From the NCBI RefSeq assembly GCF_023195695.1, contig NZ_JALPQG010000003.1, positions 310,001 to 374,000 of the forward strand: a stretch of 64,000 nucleotides of DNA, written 5' to 3'. The position numbers were made by a program, and so were the translations under genes. Shown here piece by piece: positions 47,153 through 56,737 of this stretch. Within the stretch, counting starts at the first letter, position 1, and every line of letters starts with the position of its first letter. Source of the stretch: Aliiroseovarius sp. S1339 (GTDB lineage: Bacteria; Pseudomonadota; Alphaproteobacteria; Rhodobacterales; Rhodobacteraceae). The notes beneath the pieces were generated by a model that worked only from the letters and a program-made list of their open reading frames with translations, was not told where the DNA came from and ran no database searches.

Positions 47153-49071
47153 ACGCGGACCTCTTCAGACAGGAACGTGGCGAGTTCGCCCTTTGTGAAG
47201 GGTTTGGGCAAAACCGGGAAACCGGCTTCTGCCCTGCGCGGATCATCGGCGGGTAGGGAGGTCATGACCAGCATAGGGACATCAATACCTGCCATGCGCA
47301 ACCCCTGCAGAAATTCTGGACCGGTCTGCGCGCCTTCCAACATCACGTCGCTTAGGATCAGACCAAGCCCGTCTAGGTCGACCAACCCCAGTGCTTCTTC
47401 GGCGGATGTTGCCTCGATCACCTGATGACCCATTTCGGTCAGCATCTCGCGAACGGATGTGCGAATGTCCTGATTATCCTCGATCAACAGGACAAGGCGC
47501 GGAGATATGGGCTGGAGCGGTTTGCGCAGCGGCAGGCGGACAGACACAACCGCGCCGCCCGTGTCGGCCGAATTGAACAGTTTCACCTGTCCGCCAGCAA
47601 CCTTGGTCTGGTCATAAACCATTGATAAGCCTAGCCCGGAGCCTTCGCCGCCCTTGGTGGTGAAAAACGGGTCAAGTGCGTGCTCAAGCGCCTTTCGCGA
47701 AAAGCCGGGCCCGCTGTCGGTGACACGGAATTCCACCCATGTGTCGCGGATCGGGCGGGCCGTCAGGTGGATGGTGCCGGGCGACGATCCGATCGCATGG
47801 GTCGCGTTCAGGATAAGGTTCAGAATCCCGTCCTGCACCGCGCCTGCGTCCAGCACAATCGGGTCGTTCAAGTCCGCGACGTTGATTATCAGGTCGATGT
47901 CATCGGGCAGCGTTGACCGCGCGAGGGTTTCCAGACCATTCAGCATGTCGGGCACGAGGGTCGGTTCGAAATGCAGCTCGCGCCGGCCCGAGATCGAAGC
48001 GATCCGGTCCAGCAACGTCCCACCGCGCCGCACCGCGGCCGTGGTGGCGGCAACCATCTGCTGTGCATCATCGCCAAGTGGCATCTGGGCCAGACGGCTT
48101 TGCAGCCCAAGGATGATGGTCAGCAGGTTCGAGAAATCATGCGCCACGCCCGACGTGAGTTGCGCGGCCAGCTCGCGTTTGCGGGTCTGGGCCAAGGCCG
48201 CACGGGCTTGTGCTTCCTCAGTGACGTCCATCGACAGGATGTAGACGCCCGAGATTTCATCACCGTCTTGATCAGGGGTTAGTGCGACCCGAATACGGCG
48301 TCCTGACCCTTCGTGCGAGAATTCAAACACGCTGGGTTCGCCGTTAAAAGCGCGGGCGAAGTAGGGCGAGATATGCGCATAAGCCTCGTCGCCCAAGGCT
48401 TCGATTGCGTGCAACCCGATCAGATCGCTCGGCCGCCCGGTGATGACGGATCCAAGGCGACGGTTCGAGAACGTGTAGTGTCGATCACGGTCAATGCGCG
48501 CGATATGGGCAGGCATCATTTCGGCGGTCAGGCGGGTGCGGCTTTCCATCTCGGTCAGCTCGCGTTTGGTTTCTTCCAGCGCTGCGATTGTCGAGGCCAG
48601 TGCCCGGTTGGTCTGGGTCAGTTCTTCGGTATAGCTCAGCACTTGGTCGGACAGTTCCTCGGATCGGGCGCGCAACAGTGCCTCTTGCCGCTTGATTGGT
48701 GTGATGTCCGTATAGACAGTCACCCACCCCCCTTGCGACAGCGGATGACCTTCGACCGAAATCACCCGACCGTTGGCGCGCGTGCGCTCCATATAATGTG
48801 GCTCGAATGCCAAAGCCTGATCGACGCGCGATTTGACGAAAGATTCGATATCACCAACAGCCCCGTAATCGCCGCGCTCTGCCAGAAATCGGATGGTGTC
48901 CGAGAACTCCGCACCGGGGGTGGCAAGGTGGTCTGGCAGGTCAAACATATCCTGAAACTGGCGGTTTCCAACAACCAGCCGAAGCTTGCGATCATAGATG
49001 GAAAGCGCCTGCTGAATAAGGTTCAAACCGGCTTGAGTCAGGGCCGAGGTTTCGTTGAAATTCTGTCCCAA
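47149..49071 (-). CDS. Hybrid sensor histidine kinase with PAS domains and receiver domain
   Basis: A 640-residue cytoplasmic-looking kinase without clear membrane helices. Two PAS-like domains (about residues 8-125 and 182-290) with a coiled coil between them (130-180) precede the phospho-acceptor His311 (SGVAHDFSNLL), an N-box (NLILNATHA) and G-boxes (DSGPGF, GSGLGLSMVYD). A C-terminal receiver domain (about 520-640) contains IEDNQDIR, LILSDVMLEG and LPKPF. PAS domains suggest sensing of a cytosolic ligand. It overlaps the regulator gene by 4 bases. Confidence 0.9.
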   Translation of the reverse strand: MGQNFNETSALTQAGLNLIQQALSIYDRKLRLVVGNRQFQDMFDLPDHLATPGAEFSDTIRFLAERGDYGAVGDIESFVKSRVDQALAFEPHYMERTRANGRVISVEGHPLSQGGWVTVYTDITPIKRQEALLRARSEELSDQVLSYTEELTQTNRALASTIAALEETKRELTEMESRTRLTAEMMPAHIARIDRDRHYTFSNRRLGSVITGRPSDLIGLHAIEALGDEAYAHISPYFARAFNGEPSVFEFSHEGSGRRIRVALTPDQDGDEISGVYILSMDVTEEAQARAALAQTRKRELAAQLTSGVAHDFSNLLTIILGLQSRLAQMPLGDDAQQMVAATTAAVRRGGTLLDRIASISGRRELHFEPTLVPDMLNGLETLARSTLPDDIDLIINVADLNDPIVLDAGAVQDGILNLILNATHAIGSSPGTIHLTARPIRDTWVEFRVTDSGPGFSRKALEHALDPFFTTKGGEGSGLGLSMVYDQTKVAGGQVKLFNSADTGGAVVSVRLPLRKPLQPISPRLVLLIEDNQDIRTSVREMLTEMGHQVIEATSAEEALGLVDLDGLGLILSDVMLEGAQTGPEFLQGLRMAGIDVPMLVMTSLPADDPRRAEAGFPVLPKPFTKGELATFLSEEVRV

Positions 49072-49287
49072 TGGCGCCTCCTGTTACGCTCTTTCGCTAA
49101 CACCTGAACCGGCGCATGAAAAGGAGTTTGACTGGGTCGCACACCTCTGGACCCGCCATGTAACAATTCGTTAGGATTGCGAAAAAGTGGCGAAACCTTT
49201 GACGGCCAAGTTTTTTCAGTCAGGGTTGCAAAGGAAGATTCGCTTTGCGATCGGGAACGTCGCCCGTACCGACGGTGGGAGGAAAAT

Positions 49288-51453
49288 TTGTCACAGGAAC
49301 TAGCCGCAGCAGGCGACTTTGCTTCCGTTCCCGCGCTACTTGCGCGGAACGTGAAGAAGTATGGGGATCGCCCGGCCTATCGTGAAAAAGAATTTGGCAT
49401 CTGGCAGAGCTGGACATGGGCCGAGGCCGCCAAGGAAATCGAGAACCTGGCCCTTGGGCTTTTGGCGCTTGGCATTGATCGTGGCGATCATGTTGCCATC
49501 ATCGGCCGCAACCGTCCCGCCCATTACTGGGCGATGATTGCCGCGCAGAAAGTCGGTGCGGTTCCGGTGCCTTTGTATCAGGACGCTGTTGCCGAAGAAA
49601 TGGAATTCGTGCTGGACCATTGTGGCGCGCGGTTCGTGATCTGTGGCGATCAGGAACAGGTCGACAAGGTCATTGAGGTTCAGGAAAACGTCAAACATAT
49701 CGAGCATGTGATCTACTACGACAAGCGCGGCTTGCGGAAATATGATCACAGCCACCTGCATTGGTATCGTGACATTCAGGAAGAAGGCCGCGTTGCACAT
49801 TCCCGCCTTGAAGGCGAGATGGCTGCCCGCGAGGCAGAGCTGACTTACGATAGCACCTGCGTCATGCTTTACACATCGGGCACCACCGGGCGCCCGAAAG
49901 GTGTGGTTCTGTCGAACCGCAATATCGTCGAAAGCGCCAAGAACACCTCGGAATTCGACAATCTGGGTCTGAACGAAGACATTTTGGCCTATCTGCCGAT
50001 GGCATGGGTAGGTGACTTCATCTTCTCGCTGGGTCAGGCGATGTGGTGCGGGTTCTGTGTGAACTGCCCCGAAAGCCCGGAAACGATGATGACGGATCTG
50101 CGCGAAATCGGGCCGACCTATTACTTCGCCCCGCCCCGCGTGTTTGAAACCCAGTTGACCAACGTGATGATCCGGATGGAAGACAGCGGCGATCTGAAAT
50201 ACGCGCTGTTCCACCACTTTATGGATTTCGCCAAAAAAGGCGCCGGCGAGAAGTTCGGCATGCCGCGCCGCAAAGTCACCACCCAGAAGAAGACCCTGGA
50301 GCAGAAACTCCGCCATGGCTTCCGCTATGCAATGGGGATTGGTTTTGCCGCCGAAACGATTGTGGAGAACGCGATCCGGTTGGGCTTTGCAAAGCTGCGG
50401 CATGGCAAAAATGCGCGCAAGCACTTCAAGGCCAAAGATCCGCTGGGTCTGAAGCTCTACAGCGGCAAGGCGTATGAATACTTCAAATATCGTTGCGGCG
50501 ATGTTCTGGTCTATGGCCCGCTGAAAGACACGCTGGGCTTTGGACGCATCCGCGTCGGATACACGGCTGGTGAAGCGATCGGCCCCGAGATTTTCGAGTT
50601 CTACCGCTCGATGGGAATCAACCTGAAACAGCTATACGGTCAGACCGAAGCCACCGTGTTCATCACCGTGCAACCCGATGGCGAGGTGCGCAACGATACC
50701 GTTGGCGTTCCCGCGCCGGGCGTTGAAATCAAACTGGCGGACAATGGCGAGATCTTCTATCGCAGCCCCGGCACGTTTGTTGAATACTACAACAACCCCG
50801 AAAGCACCGCCGACACCAAAGACCCGGAAGGCTGGGTCGCCACGGGGGATGCGGGCTTCTTTGATAAGGTGAACGGTCACCTCCGCATTATCGACCGCGC
50901 CAAAGACGTTGGCAAAATGGCCGATGGCCGTCTGTTCGCGCCGAAATATGTCGAGAACAAACTGAAGTTCTATCCCGACATTCTGGAAGCCGTGGTGTTT
51001 GGCAATGACCGTGACATGTGCACGGCGTTCATCAACATCGACCTGACTGCGGTTGGCAACTGGGCCGAACGTAACAACGTCGCCTATGGGTCCTATCAGG
51101 AACTGGCGGGCCACCCGGACGTGGTGTCGACCATTCAGGAGCACGTTGAAGCCGTTAACAAATCCGTTGCCGAAGACGAGATGTTGTCGGGCTGTCAGAT
51201 CCACCGCTTCCTGATCCTGCACAAGGAGCTGGATGCGGATGACGGTGAAATGACCCGGACCCGGAAAGTACGCCGCAAGATTGTGGAAGAGAAATACGCG
51301 CCACTGATCGACGCGCTTTATGGCGGCAAGTCCGAGCAATATATCGAAACCGAGGTCACTTATGAGGATGGCCGCAAGGGCTCGATCACGGCCACCTTGG
51401 AAATCCGCGACGCGGCTGTGGTTGGCACCAAACAGGGGATGGCGGCAGAATGA
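49288..51453 (+). CDS. AMP-forming acyl-CoA synthetase (long-chain type)
   Basis: A 721-residue ligase that adenylates a carboxylic acid and transfers it to CoA. Motifs: YTSGTTGRPKGV (P-loop), YGQTEATVF, TGDAGFFD and RIIDRAKDVGK. A roughly 110-residue insertion (about residues 300-410, around the EKFGMPRRKV region) is long for the family but usual for synthetases located in such ABC clusters. The start is an unusual TTG at 49288, supported by GGGAGG five bases upstream. It overlaps the ATPase gene by 4 bases and may activate the acid as the transporter delivers it (inference). Confidence 0.88.
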   Translation: MSQELAAAGDFASVPALLARNVKKYGDRPAYREKEFGIWQSWTWAEAAKEIENLALGLLALGIDRGDHVAIIGRNRPAHYWAMIAAQKVGAVPVPLYQDAVAEEMEFVLDHCGARFVICGDQEQVDKVIEVQENVKHIEHVIYYDKRGLRKYDHSHLHWYRDIQEEGRVAHSRLEGEMAAREAELTYDSTCVMLYTSGTTGRPKGVVLSNRNIVESAKNTSEFDNLGLNEDILAYLPMAWVGDFIFSLGQAMWCGFCVNCPESPETMMTDLREIGPTYYFAPPRVFETQLTNVMIRMEDSGDLKYALFHHFMDFAKKGAGEKFGMPRRKVTTQKKTLEQKLRHGFRYAMGIGFAAETIVENAIRLGFAKLRHGKNARKHFKAKDPLGLKLYSGKAYEYFKYRCGDVLVYGPLKDTLGFGRIRVGYTAGEAIGPEIFEFYRSMGINLKQLYGQTEATVFITVQPDGEVRNDTVGVPAPGVEIKLADNGEIFYRSPGTFVEYYNNPESTADTKDPEGWVATGDAGFFDKVNGHLRIIDRAKDVGKMADGRLFAPKYVENKLKFYPDILEAVVFGNDRDMCTAFINIDLTAVGNWAERNNVAYGSYQELAGHPDVVSTIQEHVEAVNKSVAEDEMLSGCQIHRFLILHKELDADDGEMTRTRKVRRKIVEEKYAPLIDALYGGKSEQYIETEVTYEDGRKGSITATLEIRDAAVVGTKQGMAAE

Positions 51454-52280
51454 CGACAACAACTGACATCAACGCCGACAGCTATGTCACCGCAGATGGC
51501 CGCACGATTGGCCCGGTGGTGATGGATATGAAAAACATCACCCTGCGCTTCGGCGGTGTGGTGGCGATCAAGGACATCAGCTTTGACATTCGCGAAGGTG
51601 AAATCCGCGCGATCATCGGTCCGAACGGGGCTGGTAAATCCTCGATGCTGAACGTCATCTCGGGCTTTTATAAGCCGCAAGAAGGTGAAGTTTGGTTCCG
51701 TGGTGAAAAACGCCCGCCGATGAAGCCCTATCAGGTTGCGCGGCAAGGTTTGGCGCGGACCTTCCAGAACATCGCTTTGTTTGACGGGATGACCGTGCTG
51801 GACAACATCATGACCGGCCGTCTGAACCATATGAAGGCGAACCTGCTTCAGCAGGCGATCTGGAAAGGCAAAGCCGAGCGGGAAGAGATTGCGAACCGCG
51901 AGATTTGCGAGAAGGTCATCGACTTTCTGGAAATCCAGCACATCCGCAAAACGCCTGTTGGACGTCTGCCCTATGGCCTGAAAAAGCGGGTCGAGCTGGC
52001 GCGTGCGCTGGCCGCACAACCCTCGCTTTTGCTGTTGGATGAACCCATGGCGGGCATGAACGTTGAGGAAAAAGAGGACATGTCCCGCTTTATCCTCGAC
52101 ATGAATGACGAATTCGGAACCACCATCGCGCTGATTGAACACGATATGGGTGTGGTTATGGATCTGTCCGACCGGGTGGTCGTGATGGATTACGGAAAGA
52201 AAATTGGGGACGGCACACCGGACGAAGTGCGCAACAACCAGGATGTGATCGACGCCTATCTTGGCGTGGCACACGATTAA
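51450..52280 (+). CDS. Branched-chain-type ABC transporter ATP-binding protein (LivG-like)
   Basis: A 276-residue ATPase with Walker A GPNGAGKSS, a Q-loop in GLARTFQN, Walker B LLLLDEPMAGMN and the LivG-type C-terminal H-loop IEHDMGVVM. The signature reads LPYGLKKRVELARAL, a degenerate form common in LivG proteins. It overlaps the synthetase gene, with the permease gene 10 bases after its stop. Members of this ABC family transport amino acids, amides or aromatic acids; the cargo is unresolved. Confidence 0.9.
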   Translation: MTTTTDINADSYVTADGRTIGPVVMDMKNITLRFGGVVAIKDISFDIREGEIRAIIGPNGAGKSSMLNVISGFYKPQEGEVWFRGEKRPPMKPYQVARQGLARTFQNIALFDGMTVLDNIMTGRLNHMKANLLQQAIWKGKAEREEIANREICEKVIDFLEIQHIRKTPVGRLPYGLKKRVELARALAAQPSLLLLDEPMAGMNVEEKEDMSRFILDMNDEFGTTIALIEHDMGVVMDLSDRVVVMDYGKKIGDGTPDEVRNNQDVIDAYLGVAHD

Positions 52281-52290
52281 GGGGGGACTT

Positions 52291-53277
52291 ATGCCTGAAC
52301 AGCTACTCTTTGCGATGGAAGTCACCCTGAACGGCCTGATGGCCGGGGTGCTTTACGCGCTGGTCGCGCTGGGGTTTGTCTTGATCTTCAAGGCCTCCGG
52401 CATCTTCAACTACGCTCAAGGTGTTATGGCGCTGTTCGCAGCACTGACGCTGGTGGGTATTCAACAAGGGCAGGTGCCTTTCGCCCATTTGATCAACGCG
52501 GTCTTTGGCACCGAGGTGCATCATTTCCCATGGCAGGTTCCATCGCTGATCGCGATTGTGCTGGCTGCGGGGGTTATGATCCTGTTCGCCTGGATCGTCG
52601 AAAAATACGTCCTGCAACACCTGATCGGACAGCCTGACATTATCCTGTTCATGGCGACCATCGGACTGGCGTATTTCATGGAAGGTTTTGGCGACATCAT
52701 GTGGGGTTCAGACATCAAGAAACTTGATGTCGGTCTGCCGCAGGGTATGAACGCCACCATAGATCAGGTCACCTTCGACTGGTTCGGCTATGGGTTCTTC
52801 ATTGATAATCTGGACATCGTCGCGGCGATCGTCGCCTCGCTTTTGGTGGCCGCGCTGACGATTTTCTCGCAATACTCCAAGCAGGGCCGGGCGCTGCGCG
52901 CCGTGGCGGATGATCACTCGGCGGCTCTGTCGGTTGGTATCTCGTTGCGCTTCATCTGGGTGCTGGTTTGGTCGATTGCAGGCTTCGTGGCCTTGGTCGC
53001 GGGCATCATGTGGGGCGCCAAGTCTGGCGTCCAGTTCAGCCTGTCGCTGATCGCACTGAAAGCCTTGCCGGTTTTGATGCTGGGCGGGTTTACCTCGATC
53101 CCCGGCGCCATCGTTGGCGGTCTGATCATCGGCGTGGGCGAGCAGCTGTTTGAATTCACCATCGGTCCCATGATCGGCGGCGCAACCCAGAACTGGTTCG
53201 CCTATGTGCTGGCACTTATTTTCCTGATCTTCAGGCCCCAAGGCCTGTTTGGCGAAAAAATCATCGAGAGGGTCTGA
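52291..53277 (+). CDS. Branched-chain-type ABC transporter permease (LivH-like)
   Basis: A 328-residue permease with eight or so hydrophobic helices, the LivH-like NGLMAGVLYALVALGFVLIF start and a GRALRAVADDHSAALSVGIS coupling loop. GGGGGG before the ATG at 52291 supports this start over 52261. The second permease starts 3 bases after its stop. Confidence 0.9.
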   Translation: MPEQLLFAMEVTLNGLMAGVLYALVALGFVLIFKASGIFNYAQGVMALFAALTLVGIQQGQVPFAHLINAVFGTEVHHFPWQVPSLIAIVLAAGVMILFAWIVEKYVLQHLIGQPDIILFMATIGLAYFMEGFGDIMWGSDIKKLDVGLPQGMNATIDQVTFDWFGYGFFIDNLDIVAAIVASLLVAALTIFSQYSKQGRALRAVADDHSAALSVGISLRFIWVLVWSIAGFVALVAGIMWGAKSGVQFSLSLIALKALPVLMLGGFTSIPGAIVGGLIIGVGEQLFEFTIGPMIGGATQNWFAYVLALIFLIFRPQGLFGEKIIERV

Positions 53278-53280
53278 TCC

Positions 53281-54357
53281 ATGTTTTACCGCGAAGCAGG
53301 TGACTTCAAAACGTCCTACCGTGACGACAGCCAGACCTTCCCGATCCGCCTGGATCGGATGGGCTATTACATCCTGATGTTCGTGGCCTTCTTGGTGGTC
53401 CCGTTCTTCATCAACGACTATTGGGTCAACGCCGTCTTTGCGCCGTTCCTGATCTATGCGATTGCGGCGCTGGGCCTGAACATCCTGACCGGTTACGCCG
53501 GGCAGGTGTCGCTGGGCACCGGTGGCTTCATGGCTGTGGGGGCGTATGCCAGCTATAAGCTGATGACGAGCTTTCCAGAGGTCAGCATCCTGATCCACAT
53601 CATACTTGCCGGCGGGATCACCGCGGTTGTAGGTGTGGCGTTTGGTTTGCCATCCTTGCGCATCAAGGGGTTCTATCTGGCGGTGGCCACGCTGGCCGCA
53701 CAGTTCTTCCTTGTGTGGGTCTTCAACAAGGTGCCGTGGTTTTACAACTATTCGGCGTCGGGCCAAATCAACGCGCCTGAACGCTCTGTCTTCGGTGTCA
53801 TCGTGACCGGCCCCAATACCGAAGCCTGGGCGAAATACATGATCTGCCTCGTGTTTGTCGTGGTGCTGGCATGGGTGGCGCGCAACCTGACGCGCGGCAT
53901 GATGGGCCGCAAATGGATGGGCATCCGTGATATGGATATCGCGGCCGAGATCATCGGGGTGAACCCCCTGATGGCCAAGATGTCGGCTTTTGCGGTATCG
54001 TCCTTTTTTGTTGGCATTGCCGGAGCGCTGTTTTTCACGGTCTATCTTGGCGCGGCCGAAGCAGGCGAGGCCTTCGGGATCACCAAGTCGTTCCTGATCC
54101 TGTTCATGATCATCATCGGTGGTCTGGGATCGATCTTCGGATCATTCGCAGGCGCGGCCTTTATGGTGCTTATGCCAGTGTTTTTGAAGAACGTGCTGGT
54201 GGGGGGACTTGGCTGGCCGACCGATCTGGCCGCGCATTTCGAGTTCATGATCGTGGGCGGCCTGATTGTCGTCTTCCTGATTGTGGAACCGCACGGTCTG
54301 GCGCAACTATGGCGCCTGACGAAAGAAAAACTGCGTCTGTGGCCCTTCCCGCACTAG
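53281..54357 (+). CDS. Branched-chain-type ABC transporter permease (LivM-like)
   Basis: A 358-residue permease. The LivM core AALGLNILTGYAGQVSLGTGGFMAVGAYASY is present with a coupling loop (RKWMGIRDMDIAAEIIGVNP) and about nine helices. An N-terminal hydrophilic extension of about 30 residues precedes the first helix. It follows LivH directly; the binding-protein gene lies 110 bases downstream after a stem-loop. Confidence 0.9.
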   Translation: MFYREAGDFKTSYRDDSQTFPIRLDRMGYYILMFVAFLVVPFFINDYWVNAVFAPFLIYAIAALGLNILTGYAGQVSLGTGGFMAVGAYASYKLMTSFPEVSILIHIILAGGITAVVGVAFGLPSLRIKGFYLAVATLAAQFFLVWVFNKVPWFYNYSASGQINAPERSVFGVIVTGPNTEAWAKYMICLVFVVVLAWVARNLTRGMMGRKWMGIRDMDIAAEIIGVNPLMAKMSAFAVSSFFVGIAGALFFTVYLGAAEAGEAFGITKSFLILFMIIIGGLGSIFGSFAGAAFMVLMPVFLKNVLVGGLGWPTDLAAHFEFMIVGGLIVVFLIVEPHGLAQLWRLTKEKLRLWPFPH

Positions 54358-54378
54358 GGCCCGCGCAACTCATCTTAT

Positions 54379-54409
54379 CCTCTGAACCAATGAGGAAACG
54401 GTTCAGAGG
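54379..54409 (+). other. Stem-loop upstream of the ABC binding-protein gene
   Basis: A perfect 10-bp stem (54379-54388 with 54400-54409) with an 11-base loop lies between the LivM stop and the binding-protein start. There is no T-run. Together with a second stem-loop after the binding-protein gene it would frame that cistron for differential RNA stability or partial termination (inference). Confidence 0.6.
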
Positions 54410-54467
54410 GTCAAAGCAATGTGACCCGCAACGGGCACGAAAATTTGCTAATCTAGGGAGGAAGCAA

Positions 54468-55754
54468 ATGAAATACTCGAAACTCGCAGCAGCCAGTGTT
54501 ACGGCGCTTATGGTGGCAACTCCGGTCCTTGCGGATCTGGTGTTCCCCTCGCTCAGCTACCGGACTGGTCCTTACGCCGCAGGCGGCATCCCCTATGCGG
54601 ATGGCTTTGCGGATTACTTCACTCTGCTGAACGAACGTGACGGCGGCATCGGTGGCGTGATGACATCAGCCCCAGAATGTGAGACGGCTTATAACACCGA
54701 AAAAGGCGTCGAATGCTACGAAGCCACCAAAGGTCAAGGCGCGCTGGCTTATAACCCGCTGTCGACCGGCATCACCTATCAGCTGATCCCGAAAGTGACG
54801 GCAGACGACATTCCGCTTTACACGCCCGGTTATGGCCGCACGTCGGCTGCAAACGGCAAAGTGTTCAGCCACGTGTTCAACTTCCCCGCCAACTACTGGA
54901 ATGCAGCCTCGCTCGCTGTGAACCACCTGAAAGAGGTTAGCGGTGGCGATCTGGCGGGCAAGAAAATCGCGCTGGTCTATCACAACTCGGCTTACGGTAA
55001 AGAACCGATCCGCACGCTGGAAGGTCTGGCTGAAAAGCACGGCTTTGAGCTTGTGACACTTCCGGTCGATCACCCCGGGCAGGAACAGAAAGCGCAATGG
55101 CTGCAAATCCGCCGCGAGCGTCCTGATTTCGTTATGATGTGGGGCTGGGGCGTGATGAACCAGGTTGCCATTCAGGAAGCTGCCAACATCCGCTTCCCGA
55201 TGGAAAACTTCATCGGCGTTTGGTGGTCGGGTGGTGACCATGACGTTTCTCCCGCCGGTGACGCAGCCACGGGTTACAAGGCTGTGACCTTCCATGGTGT
55301 TGGATCGGACTATCCGGTTTTTGCTGATATCCAAAAGCATGTTGTGGATGCAGGTAAGGCAGCCGGCAATGGCGACAACATCGGCAAGGCCCTTTACAAC
55401 CGCGGTGTCTATGCCGCGATGTTGCTGGCTGAATCCGCCAAGAAGGCACAGGAAATCCACGGCACGCCGGACATCACGTCATCCATGATGCGTGACGGTA
55501 TGGAAGCTCTGGAAATCACCGAAGCCCGGATGACTGAACTTGGTATGCCCGGATTTGGCCCCGAATTCACCGTCAGCTGTGAAAACCACGGTGGCCCCGG
55601 CACGGGTGCGATCCAGCAATGGGACGCAGCCGCTGGCACCTGGTCGCTGATTTCAGACTTCGGTCCGTCGGATATGGATGTGATCCAACCTTTGATCGAC
55701 GAAGACTCGGCCGCTTATGCCGCCGAGAACAACATCGAAGAACGCTGCAACTAA
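54468..55754 (+). CDS. ABC transporter substrate-binding protein (LivJ/UrtA-type, Peripla_BP_6-like)
   Basis: A 428-residue periplasmic receptor with a signal peptide (KLAAASVTALMVATPVLA) and a type I binding-protein fold, as judged from LSYRTGPYAAGGIPYADG, NERDGGIGG and later lobes such as KIALVYHNSAYGKEPIRTLEG. A strong GGGAGG site precedes the ATG at 54468; an upstream frame overlapping livM is not credible. Ligand family is not determined. It is flanked by two stem-loops. Confidence 0.9.
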   Translation: MKYSKLAAASVTALMVATPVLADLVFPSLSYRTGPYAAGGIPYADGFADYFTLLNERDGGIGGVMTSAPECETAYNTEKGVECYEATKGQGALAYNPLSTGITYQLIPKVTADDIPLYTPGYGRTSAANGKVFSHVFNFPANYWNAASLAVNHLKEVSGGDLAGKKIALVYHNSAYGKEPIRTLEGLAEKHGFELVTLPVDHPGQEQKAQWLQIRRERPDFVMMWGWGVMNQVAIQEAANIRFPMENFIGVWWSGGDHDVSPAGDAATGYKAVTFHGVGSDYPVFADIQKHVVDAGKAAGNGDNIGKALYNRGVYAAMLLAESAKKAQEIHGTPDITSSMMRDGMEALEITEARMTELGMPGFGPEFTVSCENHGGPGTGAIQQWDAAAGTWSLISDFGPSDMDVIQPLIDEDSAAYAAENNIEERCN

Positions 55755-55772
55755 GCCGCGTGCATGACCTTT

Positions 55773-55796
55773 CGTCCGGGCCGTCTGGCCCGGACG
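55773..55796 (+). other. Stem-loop downstream of the ABC binding-protein gene
   Basis: A 10-bp perfect GC-rich stem (55773-55782 with 55787-55796) with a GTCT loop, 18 bases past the stop. There is no T-run. It probably stabilises the binding-protein transcript or gives partial termination ahead of the second ATPase gene. Confidence 0.6.
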
Positions 55797-55831
55797 ATCC
55801 CCGAACAACGAACACAGACAGGACGACCGAT

Positions 55832-56668
55832 ATGCTGGACGCCGAGAAGACTACCGAAATTGCAGGTGAGAACCTTTTGGAGGTCAACAACATCGAGGTG
55901 ATCTATAATCACGTGATCCTTGTGTTGAAGGGCGTCAGCCTGCATGTGCCGAAAGGTGGCATTACAGCCATTCTGGGCGGCAACGGCGCGGGCAAGACAA
56001 CCACGCTGAAAGCCATATCGAACTTGCTTCAATCCGAACGGGGCGAAGTCACCAAAGGCTCAATCCTGCACAAGAATGAAAACGTCGCCGATCTGGGCCC
56101 GTCCGAGCTGGTCAAGCGCGGCGTTATCCAGGTGATGGAAGGCCGTCGCTGCTTTGAACACCTGACCGTCGAAGAAAACCTGCTGACGGGCGCCTACACC
56201 CGCACGGACGGCAAAGGCGCGATCGCTGCTGATCTTGAGATGGTCTATGAATATTTCCCCCGCGTCCGCGAGCGCCGCAAAAGTCAGGCGGGCTATACCT
56301 CGGGCGGTGAGCAGCAGATGGTGGCGATGGGTCGCGCGCTGATGTCGCGCCCCGAGATGATCTTGTTGGACGAGCCGTCCATGGGCCTCGCCCCTCAGTT
56401 GGTCGAACAGATCTTCGAGATCGTTAAAAAAGTGAACGAAAACGAAGGCGTGACCTTCTTGCTGGCTGAACAAAACACCAACGTGGCCCTGCGCTATGCG
56501 CATTACGGCTACATTCTGGAAAATGGCCGCGTTGTGATGGACGGCCCCGCCGCTGAATTGCGCGAAAACCCGGACGTTAAGGAATTTTATCTCGGCATGT
56601 CGGATGAGGGCCGCAAAAGCTTCCGCGATGTGCGGTCGTATCGCCGCCGGAAGCGTTGGCTGGCTTAA
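55832..56668 (+). CDS. Branched-chain-type ABC transporter ATP-binding protein (LivF-like)
   Basis: A 278-residue ATPase with Walker A GGNGAGKTT, signature YTSGGEQQMVAMGRAL, Walker B ILLDEPSMGLAPQLV and a LLAEQNTNVALRYA H-loop region typical of LivF (AEQN in place of THD). It has a roughly 25-residue charged C-terminal tail. The start at 55832 is preceded only by a weak ribosome site. The PaaK-like gene follows 69 bases later. Confidence 0.9.
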   Translation: MLDAEKTTEIAGENLLEVNNIEVIYNHVILVLKGVSLHVPKGGITAILGGNGAGKTTTLKAISNLLQSERGEVTKGSILHKNENVADLGPSELVKRGVIQVMEGRRCFEHLTVEENLLTGAYTRTDGKGAIAADLEMVYEYFPRVRERRKSQAGYTSGGEQQMVAMGRALMSRPEMILLDEPSMGLAPQLVEQIFEIVKKVNENEGVTFLLAEQNTNVALRYAHYGYILENGRVVMDGPAAELRENPDVKEFYLGMSDEGRKSFRDVRSYRRRKRWLA

Positions 56669-56737
56669 CACCGCCCCGCACACTGACATTTTTCAACGAA
56701 GGGCCGGCGGATACCCGGCGATGACAAGGGGTCGCTC

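Noticed and set aside
49135-49175. Short inverted repeats (GGGTC/GACCC and TAAC/GTTA) in the kinase/synthetase intergenic region
   Set aside because: Four- to five-base arms at these spacings are likely by chance, and no second copy was seen to support a binding site.
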